Source: Pseudomonadota bacterium
Lineage (GTDB): Bacteria > Pseudomonadota > Alphaproteobacteria > Sphingomonadales > Sphingomonadaceae
Assembly: GCA_947474905.1 (NCBI GenBank)
Contig: CANJKQ010000068.1
Location: 1 to 6,256, forward strand
DNA length: 6,256 bases
Direction: 5' to 3'
The notes beneath the pieces are model-generated. The model was given only the letters and a program-made list of their open reading frames with translations, had not been told where the DNA came from and did no database searches. The translations under genes were made by a program, and so were the position numbers. This document shows positions 1 through 6,256 of the stretch, one piece after another (the first letter of the stretch is position 1; each line of letters starts with the position of its first letter).

Positions 1-3000
1 AGTTGTTGGCGCCATAGGTGATCGGATCGATCGGCGGCAGGCGGTCAAACAAGTTCTGGACGTTGATGTAGAAAGTGAAGTTCTTGCGGACCTTCACGCT
101 CGAATTCAGGTCGAACGTGAAATAATCGGGGACGTCGCAATGCACGAACGGCGCCGACAATAGGCCGCAATCGCCCGGTTGCGTTCCCTGGTCAGCGGCG
201 GACAGGTTGTACCCGCCGAACCAGTTGAGCGTGCCGGTAAAGGTGAACTTGCTGAATTCAACGGTGTTCTGGAGCGTACCGTGCCAGCGCGGAGTGCCCG
301 AACCGGCCGTCAGGTTGAAGTTGCCCAGCGTCCCGGCATAGCGCTCGACCGACCCGTCGGGGAAAGTCGTGCTGAGGTCGATAATGTAGCTCGTATCAAC
401 CAGCGTCGACAGCTTGACAGCACCCAGGTTGAAATGGGCCGAGGCACCGATATCGAAGCCCTGCGAATGCTGGGTGTTGGCGTTGACCAGACCCGCCTGC
501 ACAAACGCGACACGCGGCCGCGCCGTGGAGAAATTGGGATCGGGCGAGTCGGCAATGACGGTGTAGCCGGCCGGGATTGGCTGGTTCTGGTAATAAGCCT
601 GCAGCGCCGGGCTGTTGCTCGGCGTGGTGATCGCCCCGGTCTTCGTGATGTCATAGAAATCGAAGGTCAGGGTGATGTTGCGGACCGGCGTAAAGCTGAC
701 GCCGCCCGTCCAGCTCCGCGACTTTTCAGGCTGAAGATTGGGGCTGGCCAGCGTCGTCTGACCATAGCTGGCCGACCGGATATAGGTCGGGCAGCTGTTA
801 AACGTCGCAAGGCTGCAGCCATATTGGGCCAGATAGGTGTTGTTATACAGCGACGACGCGGCGGTCACGAAACCGGTGGTCGGGATCGCGTTCGCCTCGG
901 CAAAGCTGGGGATACGGAAGCCGCGTGAGAAAGTGCCCCGGAAGATCAACGAATGCACCGGCGTGATCTTCACCCCGACCTTCGGCGAGAAAGCGCTCTG
1001 CCCCGAAGAATAGGTGTCGTAGCGGCCCGACGCGTTGACATCGAGGAACTTGAAGATCGGCGCATCGATTTCGCCAAAGCTCGAAGCAACGGTGCGGTGA
1101 CCCGCCGTGCCAAAGGCGTTGATGACGAAGTAACGCTGCGTCGGTCCATTGGGATCCGCGTTGGCGCTGGGTGCGTTCACACTTTCATAGCGCACCTGTC
1201 CGCCAGCGGCGACCTGCAACGGTCCGCCGGGCAGATCAAACAGCCTGCCGGTAATGTTGGCCTGGCCAGAATAGAGTTCCGAACTCGCCTCGACAACATT
1301 GTTGGGCGACAGATAGTTGAGCGTCGCCTGGCTGTTGGCAAGCGGGTTGACGAAATTATAGCTGCCGTCGGCGATGACATTCAGCAGATGCTGGATGTAG
1401 ATATAGCCGTTTTCGATACGGGTCAGGTCGGTGCGCATCGCGACACCATCGATCTGATAATGCCAGTTGCTGTTGATGTCGCCCTTCACGCCCCCGGCAA
1501 GCCGATAGGTGCGGCTGCGCGTTTCATTATACTCGGTGATGTTGGGAATACGGCCGAGAATGCGGGCAACCTGGCCCGACGCCGCGAACGGATTGTTCGG
1601 GTTGAGGCGCGATCCCGGCGTTGCCGCCGTGCAGCTCGCCTGCGGCAGGCCGCCGACGAGCGGGCAGACATAGACCGGCAGATCGAGCACGAACGAGCCG
1701 GGCGCATTGGACGGGCCCGAGGGCGCCGCCGTGCTGAAGCGCGGATAGGTGATGCCGGTCGGCCCGTTGGCGCGGATCGTCGCCGGCGTGCCGCTATAGC
1801 TCACATTGCTCTGCAGGAAATTGCCTTCAAGAAAGGCTTCCATGTTCGAACCGAAATCGGCGGTGCCGCGGAACGACACGCCCCAGCGGGTGATGTCAGG
1901 CGCAATCACGCCATATTGCCGCACCAGATCGCCCTGGCACACCGTGGCAGGCGCAAGCGGGTTGGCGGCAAATTCCGACGCGGTCAGCGTGTAGGGCCGC
2001 TCGCCTGCGATACAGCCTGCCGACGGATTGAGGATCTGGTACCGCCCCGTCTCGCCCGAATTGTCCGTTCCCGCCGGCGCGACGAAGAAGGTCGTTGCGA
2101 ACAGCGAGCGATCGGTCGAGGTCGAGAAGCCGGGATAGCCGCCATTCGACGGATTGATCGAGCCGCCATTGGGGCCGATGTTCGGTCCGCACACGCCGTT
2201 CAGGCAGATGCCCGACTGGTCCTGGGAATTATAGGGATAGGGCCGGTCGCGGTTATACAGCGCGGCCTGATGGTAATAAAAGCCGCTGACATAGGCGTTG
2301 AAACCCTGTTTGCCCAAATCGCCAAAGCCAAGCGTGGCGCTGATCCGCTGGGTCGGCGCATCGCCACGGCCGGTAACGCCGCCTTCGGCGCGCGCGCTGA
2401 TGCCGGTGATCTGACGCTTGGTGATGATGTTGACCACGCCGGCAATCGCGTCGGCGCCGTAAGTTGACGACGCACCGTCGCGCAGCACCTCGACCCGGTC
2501 AACGATATCGTCGGGGATGGTGTTAAGGTCGACAAAGTTGCGCGTCGCGTCGTCGGCGATCGGGTAATAGGCGGCGCGCTGGCCGTTGAAGAGCACCAGC
2601 GTCGAGTTGGTGCTGAGGCCACGCAGCGAGACCGCCGATGCGCCAGCGGCAAAGGCGCCATTGGCCGTAAACGAGTTGGTGAGCGCCGGGCCGTTATTGG
2701 CCGACAGGCGCTGAATGCCTTCCTGAACGGTGTTGATGCCGCGCTGATCAAGATTTTCCGCGGTTACCGTGGTAACGGGCGATGCGGTCGCGCCGCCGAA
2801 TTGGCGAAGCAGCGTACCGGTAACGACAATCTCGGGGGCATTCTTGTCGTCGGCGGCGGGGGCAGTGCCATTCGCCGACGCAGGGGTTGGATTTTGCGTC
2901 GTGTCCTGAGCGACGGCCGGGCTCGCGATCAACGCGGCCATAAGCGCGAACGGCGCGACGGTAGCACGCCAGTGTCGGCGCGCCGAATGTGTCGGATGGA

Positions 3001-3004
3001 TCAT
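1..3004 (-). CDS. TonB-dependent outer membrane receptor, C-terminus cut by window edge
   Basis: Outer-membrane beta-barrel transporter that takes up a large or scarce ligand (siderophore, carbohydrate or similar; ligand unknown) using energy from TonB-ExbB-ExbD. I read 1001 codons with no stop. Start is ATG at 3004, preceded by GAGGAG with a 7-nt spacer. Residues 1-32 are a Sec signal peptide (basic HSARRHWRA, hydrophobic core, likely cleavage AVA|Q). Residues 33-57 are an Ala/Pro/Asp-rich linker. The TonB box EIVVTG is at 58-63. The plug spans about 70-197, with VSLRGL at 125-130 and the classic RVEVLRDGASSTYGADAIAG block at 170-189 followed by VVNIITK. The barrel runs from about 200. LNPNNPF at 467-473, FSRGFRIPSFAEAN at 692-705 and NLQPEKSRSW at 756-765 are typical barrel motifs. 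INVQNLFDRLPP at 980-991 is the penultimate-strand motif, so probably only some tens of residues are missing. Ten cysteines fall in five close pairs, all in the barrel. No sigma/anti-sigma or ligand-processing gene is visible beside it. Confidence 0.96.
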   Translation of the reverse strand, partial: MIHPTHSARRHWRATVAPFALMAALIASPAVAQDTTQNPTPASANGTAPAADDKNAPEIVVTGTLLRQFGGATASPVTTVTAENLDQRGINTVQEGIQRLSANNGPALTNSFTANGAFAAGASAVSLRGLSTNSTLVLFNGQRAAYYPIADDATRNFVDLNTIPDDIVDRVEVLRDGASSTYGADAIAGVVNIITKRQITGISARAEGGVTGRGDAPTQRISATLGFGDLGKQGFNAYVSGFYYHQAALYNRDRPYPYNSQDQSGICLNGVCGPNIGPNGGSINPSNGGYPGFSTSTDRSLFATTFFVAPAGTDNSGETGRYQILNPSAGCIAGERPYTLTASEFAANPLAPATVCQGDLVRQYGVIAPDITRWGVSFRGTADFGSNMEAFLEGNFLQSNVSYSGTPATIRANGPTGITYPRFSTAAPSGPSNAPGSFVLDLPVYVCPLVGGLPQASCTAATPGSRLNPNNPFAASGQVARILGRIPNITEYNETRSRTYRLAGGVKGDINSNWHYQIDGVAMRTDLTRIENGYIYIQHLLNVIADGSYNFVNPLANSQATLNYLSPNNVVEASSELYSGQANITGRLFDLPGGPLQVAAGGQVRYESVNAPSANADPNGPTQRYFVINAFGTAGHRTVASSFGEIDAPIFKFLDVNASGRYDTYSSGQSAFSPKVGVKITPVHSLIFRGTFSRGFRIPSFAEANAIPTTGFVTAASSLYNNTYLAQYGCSLATFNSCPTYIRSASYGQTTLASPNLQPEKSRSWTGGVSFTPVRNITLTFDFYDITKTGAITTPSNSPALQAYYQNQPIPAGYTVIADSPDPNFSTARPRVAFVQAGLVNANTQHSQGFDIGASAHFNLGAVKLSTLVDTSYIIDLSTTFPDGSVERYAGTLGNFNLTAGSGTPRWHGTLQNTVEFSKFTFTGTLNWFGGYNLSAADQGTQPGDCGLLSAPFVHCDVPDYFTFDLNSSVKVRKNFTFYINVQNLFDRLPPIDPITYGANN

Positions 3005-3011
3005 GTATTTA

Positions 3012-3017
3012 CTCCTC
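3012..3017 (-). promoter_or_regulatory. Ribosome binding site of the TonB-dependent receptor
   Basis: On the minus strand GAGGAG lies 7 nt (TAAATAC) before the ATG at 3004. It is the strongest Shine-Dalgarno match I found next to any start in the window, and it fixes the receptor start. That start also gives an intact signal peptide. Confidence 0.85.
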
Positions 3018-3020
3018 ACT

Positions 3021-3037
3021 AGCCGTTGTCAGCGGCT
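3021..3037 (-). promoter_or_regulatory. Small leader hairpin just upstream of the receptor RBS
   Basis: Inverted repeat AGCCG / CGGCT (3021-3025 and 3033-3037) around a 7-nt loop, ending 3 nt before the GAGGAG on the minus strand. It could form a 5-bp GC-rich stem in the receptor mRNA leader. There is no U-tract, so it is not a terminator. A 5-bp stem can arise by chance in GC-rich DNA; a regulatory role is only a guess. Confidence 0.3.
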
Positions 3038-3159
3038 TTCCTGTTCCCGCGCGCCAGCCACCCCCCGGCGTACAGACGACAACGCGGATGGACGGGATTT
3101 TTGTTAGGATTTTCGCGAGGTGTAAATTAGCGGCGCTAGCTTTGATGCGTTTTTGTCGC

Positions 3160-3217
3160 GGCCACGTAACATAAATGCCACATTTGATTCCATAATGGAA
3201 CGATCTGGCGACGTAAC
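3160..3217. repeat. Imperfect 11-bp direct repeat upstream of the receptor
   Basis: GGCCACGTAAC at 3160-3170 and GGCGACGTAAC at 3207-3217 agree at 10 of 11 positions, with start points 47 bp apart. The second copy overlaps the 3210-3220 palindrome. They could be two sites for one regulator or a chance match; the shared core is ACGTAAC. Confidence 0.3.
3188..3200. repeat. Perfect 13-bp palindrome, possible operator
   Basis: TTCCAT-A-ATGGAA: two 6-bp arms around one central base, located upstream of the receptor and not inside any gene. Short odd-centred palindromes like this are common binding sites for dimeric repressors or activators. The sequence does not match a regulator I can name; it is not a recognisable Fur box. 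Its centre is 21 bp from that of the next palindrome (3210-3220). Confidence 0.45.
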
Positions 3218-3222
3218 GTCAA
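3192..3222 (-). promoter_or_regulatory. Candidate promoter for the TonB-dependent receptor
   Basis: On the minus strand CTTGACG (TTGACG at 3222-3217) resembles the alphaproteobacterial -35 element. CATTAT (3197-3192) is a 4/6 match to TATAAT, but the spacing is 19 nt, longer than ideal. The -35 hexamer overlaps the 3210-3220 palindrome and the -10 lies inside the 3188-3200 palindrome. Use of this promoter would imply a leader of roughly 180 nt. Other promoters in the AT-rich stretch closer to the gene are equally possible. Confidence 0.25.
3210..3220. repeat. Perfect 11-bp palindrome, possible operator
   Basis: GACGT-A-ACGTC: 5-bp arms around one base, starting 7 bp after the M23 stop codon when read on the minus strand. 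Its centre (3215) is 21 bp from the centre of the 3188-3200 palindrome (3194), about two turns of the helix, so proteins bound at both would lie on the same DNA face. Part of it (ACGTAAC) recurs at 3164-3170. Confidence 0.4.
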
Positions 3223-3226
3223 GCCG

Positions 3227-4165
3227 CTACCGACCGACCGGCATCGGCCCGGCCATCAGCAACGGGTCGATCTTGGCCTCGCGCCATTTGAGGCTCCAGT
3301 GAAGATGGGGGCCGGTGGCGCGGCCGGTCATGCCCGACCGCGCGATTTCCTGGCCGCGACGGACATGATCGCCCACTTTCACCTCGATCTGCGACAGATG
3401 CAGAAACGCGCTCGACAGGCCCATGCCGTGATCGACCATCAAGAGATTGCCTTCGAGCGTGAACGGATGATCGGCCGCCAGGATGACGACGCCGTCGGCG
3501 GGCGCGACCACCGGGGTGCCGACCGGCACCGCGACATCGGTGCCCGAATGATAGCTGCCCGCCTCGCCAATGGCATAGATGCGCTGCGAGCCGAACCGCG
3601 TTGAGATGCGGCCTACGGCGGGCCACAGGAACGGCTGGTCCCAGCCATGCGCATCGGTCACCATTGCGCGCGCCGCGTTGATCTGGGCGAGCTCGGCCGG
3701 GCGGATCTTTTCAAATTCGGGCTGGGGCACCGGATATTTGGGCAAGGTCGGCAGCCGCGAAATGTCCCAGCCGCGCGGGGAAATCGTGAGCGGGTCGGTA
3801 ACGACACCGCCCGACGCCAGCCGCGCGACGAGCACCGCGATCGGCTTTGCATCGCGATCAAACGCGATGAGGAAACGGCCGTCGGGGGTGAGAGGCAAGG
3901 CTGTACCATCCAGGCTGAGCGCGACGGTGCCGGGCGGCGCATGGCCGATGATCGCGCCGCCCTGCGTCATCGGGCCTTTCAGGATGAAGCCACTGGCATC
4001 CGGGCCATTGCGCGATGCACTGGGGCGCGGGGCTGGATCGAGCGGCGGCAGCGTCGGTCGCGCGGTGGCCGTGGTCCTATGGACAGGCGGCGATGGAGCC
4101 TGGGCAAGCGCGCTGGCCGAGGCAAGCGCGACTGCCAACGCCATCGCAAGGCGGTGCCGCCTCAT
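3227..4165 (-). CDS. Secreted M23 family (LytM-type) metallopeptidase
   Basis: A 312-aa periplasmic zinc peptidase of the peptidoglycan-hydrolase family that typically cleaves peptide cross-links; the exact substrate is unknown. Start chosen at ATG 4165: it gives a clear signal peptide (RRHR, then a hydrophobic AMALAVALASASALA core, likely cleavage ALA|Q at 21/22) and overlaps the upstream stop as ATGA. The frame stays open further upstream, but that part has no signal-like N-terminus. A Pro/Ala-rich linker (about 22-55) leads to a small beta-rich N-domain (about 58-130). GWDISRLPTLPKYPVPQPEF spans 132-151. The peptidase domain is about 183-305. Zinc ligands H206 and D210 (HSGTD) and H289 (GPHLHW) and the catalytic H256 (FLHLS) are all present, so it should be an active enzyme rather than a degenerate activator like EnvC or NlpD. 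There is no lipobox cysteine, so it is probably soluble. Last gene of the xseA-DUF2093-M23 unit. Confidence 0.94.
   Translation of the reverse strand: MRRHRLAMALAVALASASALAQAPSPPVHRTTATARPTLPPLDPAPRPSASRNGPDASGFILKGPMTQGGAIIGHAPPGTVALSLDGTALPLTPDGRFLIAFDRDAKPIAVLVARLASGGVVTDPLTISPRGWDISRLPTLPKYPVPQPEFEKIRPAELAQINAARAMVTDAHGWDQPFLWPAVGRISTRFGSQRIYAIGEAGSYHSGTDVAVPVGTPVVAPADGVVILAADHPFTLEGNLLMVDHGMGLSSAFLHLSQIEVKVGDHVRRGQEIARSGMTGRATGPHLHWSLKWREAKIDPLLMAGPMPVGR
4149..4162 (-). promoter_or_regulatory. Start-proximal hairpin in the M23 peptidase mRNA
   Basis: Codons 2-6 of the M23 gene form a perfect palindrome AGGCGG-CA-CCGCCT, able to fold as a stem of about 5 bp with a 4-nt loop immediately after the ATG. 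The pairing abuts the start codon and overlaps the DUF2093 stop region. A ribosome finishing DUF2093 would melt it, which fits translational coupling. Inferred from base pairing only. Confidence 0.3.
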
Positions 4166-4368
4166 CGCCCCGTTATCGCGCGCGTGGCGATTTCCGGGCT
4201 GGCATAGGCTTCCTGCCGCCGGACGCTCCAATAGCGCAATTCCTCCAGCGCAATGCGCTCGCCAGTCACCGCGCACAGCACATGGTCACCGGGCGCCAGC
4301 ACGCGAAAGCCGTTGGCCAGATAATGGAGCCGGGCAGGGCGGTCGTTATGGGACATCAACATGGGCAT
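4162..4368 (-). CDS. DUF2093 family small protein
   Basis: A 68-aa protein (64 aa if the third Met is used). The core reads RPARLHYLANGFRVL, then PGDHVLCAVTGERI, ELRYWSVRRQEAYASPE, which I recognise as the DUF2093 family (Pfam PF09866), of unknown function and found in alphaproteobacteria. It is full length for the family, has no signal peptide or membrane segment, and is probably cytoplasmic. A single Cys (32) sits in the conserved LCAVTG segment. Three in-frame ATGs (4368, 4362, 4356; MPMLMSHND) compete as starts and none has a clear Shine-Dalgarno. The outermost begins 3 nt after the xseA stop; the family usually begins near MSH, so 4356 is a serious alternative. Translation probably depends on coupling to xseA. 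The stop overlaps the M23 ATG (ATGA). Confidence 0.9.
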   Translation of the reverse strand: MPMLMSHNDRPARLHYLANGFRVLAPGDHVLCAVTGERIALEELRYWSVRRQEAYASPEIATRAITGR

Positions 4369-4371
4369 GAC

Positions 4372-5760
4372 TCAAAGCAATTTCGGCTGGTCGGCGCGCG
4401 GGACCGACCGGGCTTTGTCATAGGGCTTGGTGGCAGCGCCCTCAACCCGCACGTCGAGCGGGCCATCCCGGAAGTGCAATGTCAGTGCGCCCGCCTCGCG
4501 CGCCGCCGCAGCACTGGTCAGCACCGTGCCATCGGGCCGGGCGGACGCGCGGACATAGCCGCGCTGGAGCAGGGCATCGGGATTGACCGCCTCCAGCAGC
4601 CGCGCGGTCCGCTCAAGATGCGCGCGCGCGGCCTCCAGCCGCTGCTCGAGCATGGCAGGGCGAAGGACCGCCCCGGTGCGATCAAGCTCGCGGCGCGCGC
4701 GCGCTGCCCGGTCGGTGAGCGCGCGGTCGAGGCGCGTGGCGGCATCGTCCATCCGCTGGCGTTGCGGCCCGAGCAGGGCGTCGCGACGCGGCAGCAGCCG
4801 CGCCAGCGCGGTCAGCCGTTCGCGCCCGCGCTCGACATGGCGGCGGGCACAACGGTCGAGCCGGGTGCCCAGCCCCTCGACGCTCGCGATCAGGTCGGCG
4901 CGAACCGGCACCGCCATTTCGGCCGCAGCGGTGGGGGTGGGGGCGCGACGATCAGCGGCGAAATCGGCAAGGCTGGTGTCAGTCTCATGCCCCACTGCCG
5001 AGATGATGGGCACGCGGCACGCGGCGATGGCGCGGACCACGGGTTCCTCATTGAACGCCCACAAATCCTCGATCGACCCCCCGCCACGCGCGACGATGAT
5101 GAGGTCGGGGCGCGGCACCGGGCCGTCGGTCGGCAGTGCATCGAGGCCCTGTATCGCGGCGGCGACTTGCCGCGCCGCGCCGTCACCCTGCACCAGCACG
5201 GGCCATAGCAGAACATGGCTGGGGAAGCGATCCGCCAGGCGATGGAGAATGTCGCGGATCACCGCGCCGGTGGGTGACGTCACCACGCCGATGACGCGCG
5301 GCAAATAGGGCAGCGGCTGCTTGCGTTCGGGCGCAAACAGGCCTTCTGCCGCCAGCTGCGCCTTCAGCCGCTCAAACAGCGCCATCAACGCGCCTTCCCC
5401 GGCGAGCTCCAGCCGATCGATGACGATCTGATATTTGGATCGACCGGGATAAGTGGTGAGCTTGCCCGTGGCGATGACATCCAGCCCGTCCTGCGGCGCG
5501 AAGGGCAGCGCGGCGGCCGCGCCTTTCCAGATCACCGCGTCGATCACCGCCGCCTCGTCCTTCAGGGTCAGATAGGCGTGGCCCGAAGCGGCGCGCTTAT
5601 AGCCCGAAATCTCGCCGCGCAGGCGGACATGGCCGAATTCGTTCTCCACGACGCGCTTCAGCCGCCCGGCCAGGTCGCTGACGCTCATCGGCGCGGCGTT
5701 GTCGCCGGGCGGCACCTCGGCTACCAGCCGCCCACGTGTCTCGGGAAAATCACTGGCCAT
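4372..5760 (-). CDS. xseA: Exodeoxyribonuclease VII large subunit
   Basis: Catalytic large subunit of exonuclease VII, which with several XseB small subunits degrades single-stranded DNA from both ends to short oligonucleotides and serves in DNA repair. It is 462 aa, close to the E. coli protein. The N-terminal OB-fold (about 24-125) contains [30 protein letters not shown] and [15 protein letters not shown]. The catalytic core includes [20 protein letters not shown] (153-172), [18 protein letters not shown] (223-240) and [20 protein letters not shown] (254-273), then PTPTAAAE (275-282). An Arg/Ala/Leu-rich region about 290-390 is the expected long coiled coil. [13 protein letters not shown] (393-405) and a small C-terminal beta segment follow. 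Start ATG 5760 gives [15 protein letters not shown], matching my recollection of sphingomonad XseA N-termini. An alternative TTG at 5775 lies just behind AAGGA but with only a 2-nt spacer. xseB is not in the window. First gene of a three-gene unit. Confidence 0.97.
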   Translation of the reverse strand: MASDFPETRGRLVAEVPPGDNAAPMSVSDLAGRLKRVVENEFGHVRLRGEISGYKRAASGHAYLTLKDEAAVIDAVIWKGAAAALPFAPQDGLDVIATGKLTTYPGRSKYQIVIDRLELAGEGALMALFERLKAQLAAEGLFAPERKQPLPYLPRVIGVVTSPTGAVIRDILHRLADRFPSHVLLWPVLVQGDGAARQVAAAIQGLDALPTDGPVPRPDLIIVARGGGSIEDLWAFNEEPVVRAIAACRVPIISAVGHETDTSLADFAADRRAPTPTAAAEMAVPVRADLIASVEGLGTRLDRCARRHVERGRERLTALARLLPRRDALLGPQRQRMDDAATRLDRALTDRAARARRELDRTGAVLRPAMLEQRLEAARAHLERTARLLEAVNPDALLQRGYVRASARPDGTVLTSAAAAREAGALTLHFRDGPLDVRVEGAATKPYDKARSVPRADQPKLL

Positions 5761-5763
5761 GGC
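5756..5763. other. Palindrome holding the overlapping divergent start codons of xseA and purD
   Basis: GCCATGGC is an 8-bp palindrome in which the xseA ATG (5760-5758, minus) and the purD ATG (5759-5761, plus) share two bases. Both proteins therefore begin Met-Ala. No intergenic DNA separates the genes, so each gene's RBS, and any promoter serving it, must lie inside the other's coding sequence. The xseA call is firm. The purD ATG is the only in-frame ATG before its conserved N-terminus; a TTG at 5768 is the alternative. Confidence 0.7.
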
Positions 5764-6256
5764 GGAATTGATCAACGTCCTTTTGGTGGGATCGGGTGGG
5801 CGTGAACATGCGCTGGCGTGGAAGCTGGCGCAATCGCCCCGGCTGGGCACGCTCCATGCCGCGCCGGGCAATCCCGGGATAGCGCAGGTGGCGCGGCTCG
5901 CAAGCCTGGATGTGACGGATCACGCTGCGGTGGGGGCGTTTTGCGTGGAGAACGCGATCGGGCTAGTGGTGATCGGGCCGGAGGCGCCGCTGGTAGCGGG
6001 GCTGGCGGATGATCTGCGCACGGCCGGCATCGCGGCGTTCGGGCCGAGCGCGGCGGCGGCGCAATTGGAAGGCTCCAAGGGCTTCAGCAAGGATTTGTGC
6101 GCGCATGCCGGCATTCCGACGGCAGGCTATGAGCGCGTCGATAGCCTGGCGGCGGCGCGCGCCGCGCTTGCCCGCTTCGGCGCGCCGGTGGTGGTGAAGG
6201 CCGATGGCCTGGCGGCGGGCAAAGGCGTGACGGTGGCGATGACGATGGCGGAAGCC
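5759..6256 (+). CDS. purD: Phosphoribosylamine-glycine ligase (GAR synthetase), C-terminal part beyond window
   Basis: ATP-grasp ligase that joins 5-phosphoribosylamine and glycine to make glycinamide ribonucleotide, the second step of de novo purine synthesis, in the cytoplasm. The 166 codons present run in one open frame to the right edge, about 40% of the usual 420-430 aa. The N-terminal domain shows [17 protein letters not shown] (8-24), PGNPGIA (36-42), [18 protein letters not shown] (69-86) and [20 protein letters not shown] (93-112). The start of the ATP-grasp domain shows [14 protein letters not shown] (144-157), the nucleotide-binding loop. ATG 5759 adds MAEL before the [10 protein letters not shown] where family members usually begin (M-N-V/I-LL), and ATC stands where that Met would be. 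A GGGA at 5743-5746 lies 12 nt before the ATG, which is a weak, distant RBS. Only XseA codons lie immediately upstream, so the promoter must be inside xseA. Confidence 0.96.
   Translation, partial: MAELINVLLVGSGGREHALAWKLAQSPRLGTLHAAPGNPGIAQVARLASLDVTDHAAVGAFCVENAIGLVVIGPEAPLVAGLADDLRTAGIAAFGPSAAAAQLEGSKGFSKDLCAHAGIPTAGYERVDSLAAARAALARFGAPVVVKADGLAAGKGVTVAMTMAEA

Larger units (their letters stand above)
3005..3226 (-). promoter_or_regulatory. Intergenic leader and control region of the TonB-dependent receptor
   Basis: This 222-bp gap lies between the M23 peptidase stop (3227) and the receptor ATG (3004) and is the only substantial non-coding DNA in the window. Its upstream part (about 3090-3200) is visibly AT-richer than the flanking genes. 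It carries two perfect odd-length palindromes, an 11-bp near-repeat, a weak promoter-like pair and the receptor RBS. I see no GC stem followed by a T-run after the M23 stop, so no intrinsic terminator can be called, and no small gene with convincing start signals on either strand. It is expected to hold the receptor promoter, since receptors of this class are usually regulated separately from housekeeping genes. Confidence 0.6.

Noticed and set aside
953..2467. 504-codon plus-strand open frame, and a similar 249-codon one at 179-928, opposite the receptor
   Set aside because: Both lie antisense to a continuous receptor reading with unmistakable TBDR motifs. Their translations are Arg/Ala/Gly/Asp-rich without domains, as expected from the complement of high-GC coding DNA.
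2989..3174. 61-codon plus-strand open frame in the intergenic region
   Set aside because: It begins inside the receptor signal peptide region on the other strand, has no convincing RBS, and shows no recognisable protein features.
3201..3226. Intrinsic terminator after the M23 peptidase
   Set aside because: The only stem there is the 5-bp GACGT/ACGTC palindrome with a 1-nt centre and no T-run; it cannot act as a standard terminator.
4166..4276. Longer M23 peptidase starting at 4276 (37 extra residues)
   Set aside because: The extension lies entirely within DUF2093, has no RBS, and would bury the signal peptide; the ATGA start at 4165 explains secretion.
3579..4370. 263-codon plus-strand open frame opposite the M23 gene and DUF2093
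   Set aside because: Antisense to an M23 peptidase with all catalytic residues; the composition is low-information Arg/Ala/Ser/Pro with no motif.
4015..5208. 397-codon plus-strand open frame across the M23 N-terminus, DUF2093 and xseA
   Set aside because: It spans antisense to three well-supported genes and shows no domain; it is a shadow of GC-rich third positions.
5761..5871. Longer XseA starting at 5871 (37 extra residues)
   Set aside because: It would run deep into purD on the opposite strand, and the added residues do not resemble XseA; ATG 5760 fits the family length.

Overview
The window looks like a piece of a high-GC alphaproteobacterial chromosome, most likely from Sphingomonadales (Sphingomonas/Sphingopyxis type). 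This is inferred from the divergent purD / xseA-DUF2093-M23 neighbourhood, the close fit of XseA and DUF2093 to my recollection of sphingomonad proteins, and a very large TonB-dependent receptor (TBDR), a family greatly expanded in that order. No database search was possible, so the taxonomic call is moderate.

Layout. Bases 1-3004 (minus strand) hold almost all of one TBDR gene. Its start, signal peptide, TonB box, plug and nearly all of the barrel are present, and only the extreme C-terminus lies off the left edge. Bases 3005-3226 are the only real intergenic space: an AT-richer stretch with two short perfect palindromes, a near-repeat, a possible promoter and a strong ribosome binding site for the TBDR. 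Bases 3227-5760 (minus strand) form a tight three-gene unit read right to left: xseA (exonuclease VII large subunit), a 68-aa DUF2093 protein 3 nt downstream, and a secreted M23 (LytM-type) metallopeptidase whose ATG overlaps the DUF2093 stop as ATGA. From 5759 to the right edge (plus strand) lies the first 166 codons of purD (glycinamide ribonucleotide synthetase). The likely purD and xseA start codons overlap back to back inside one GCCATGGC palindrome, so there is no intergenic DNA between them.

How the genes relate. The genes do not form one pathway. PurD is de novo purine synthesis, XseA is DNA repair, the M23 enzyme acts on or near peptidoglycan in the periplasm, and the TBDR imports an unidentified ligand across the outer membrane. 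The xseA-DUF2093-M23 spacing argues for co-transcription and coupled translation. The TBDR has its own leader and is probably a separate transcription unit. I see no mobile element, CRISPR array, RNA gene, toxin-antitoxin pair or evident new defence system. The points worth a second look are the shared start-codon palindrome, the five closely spaced cysteine pairs in the receptor, and the palindromes upstream of the receptor.
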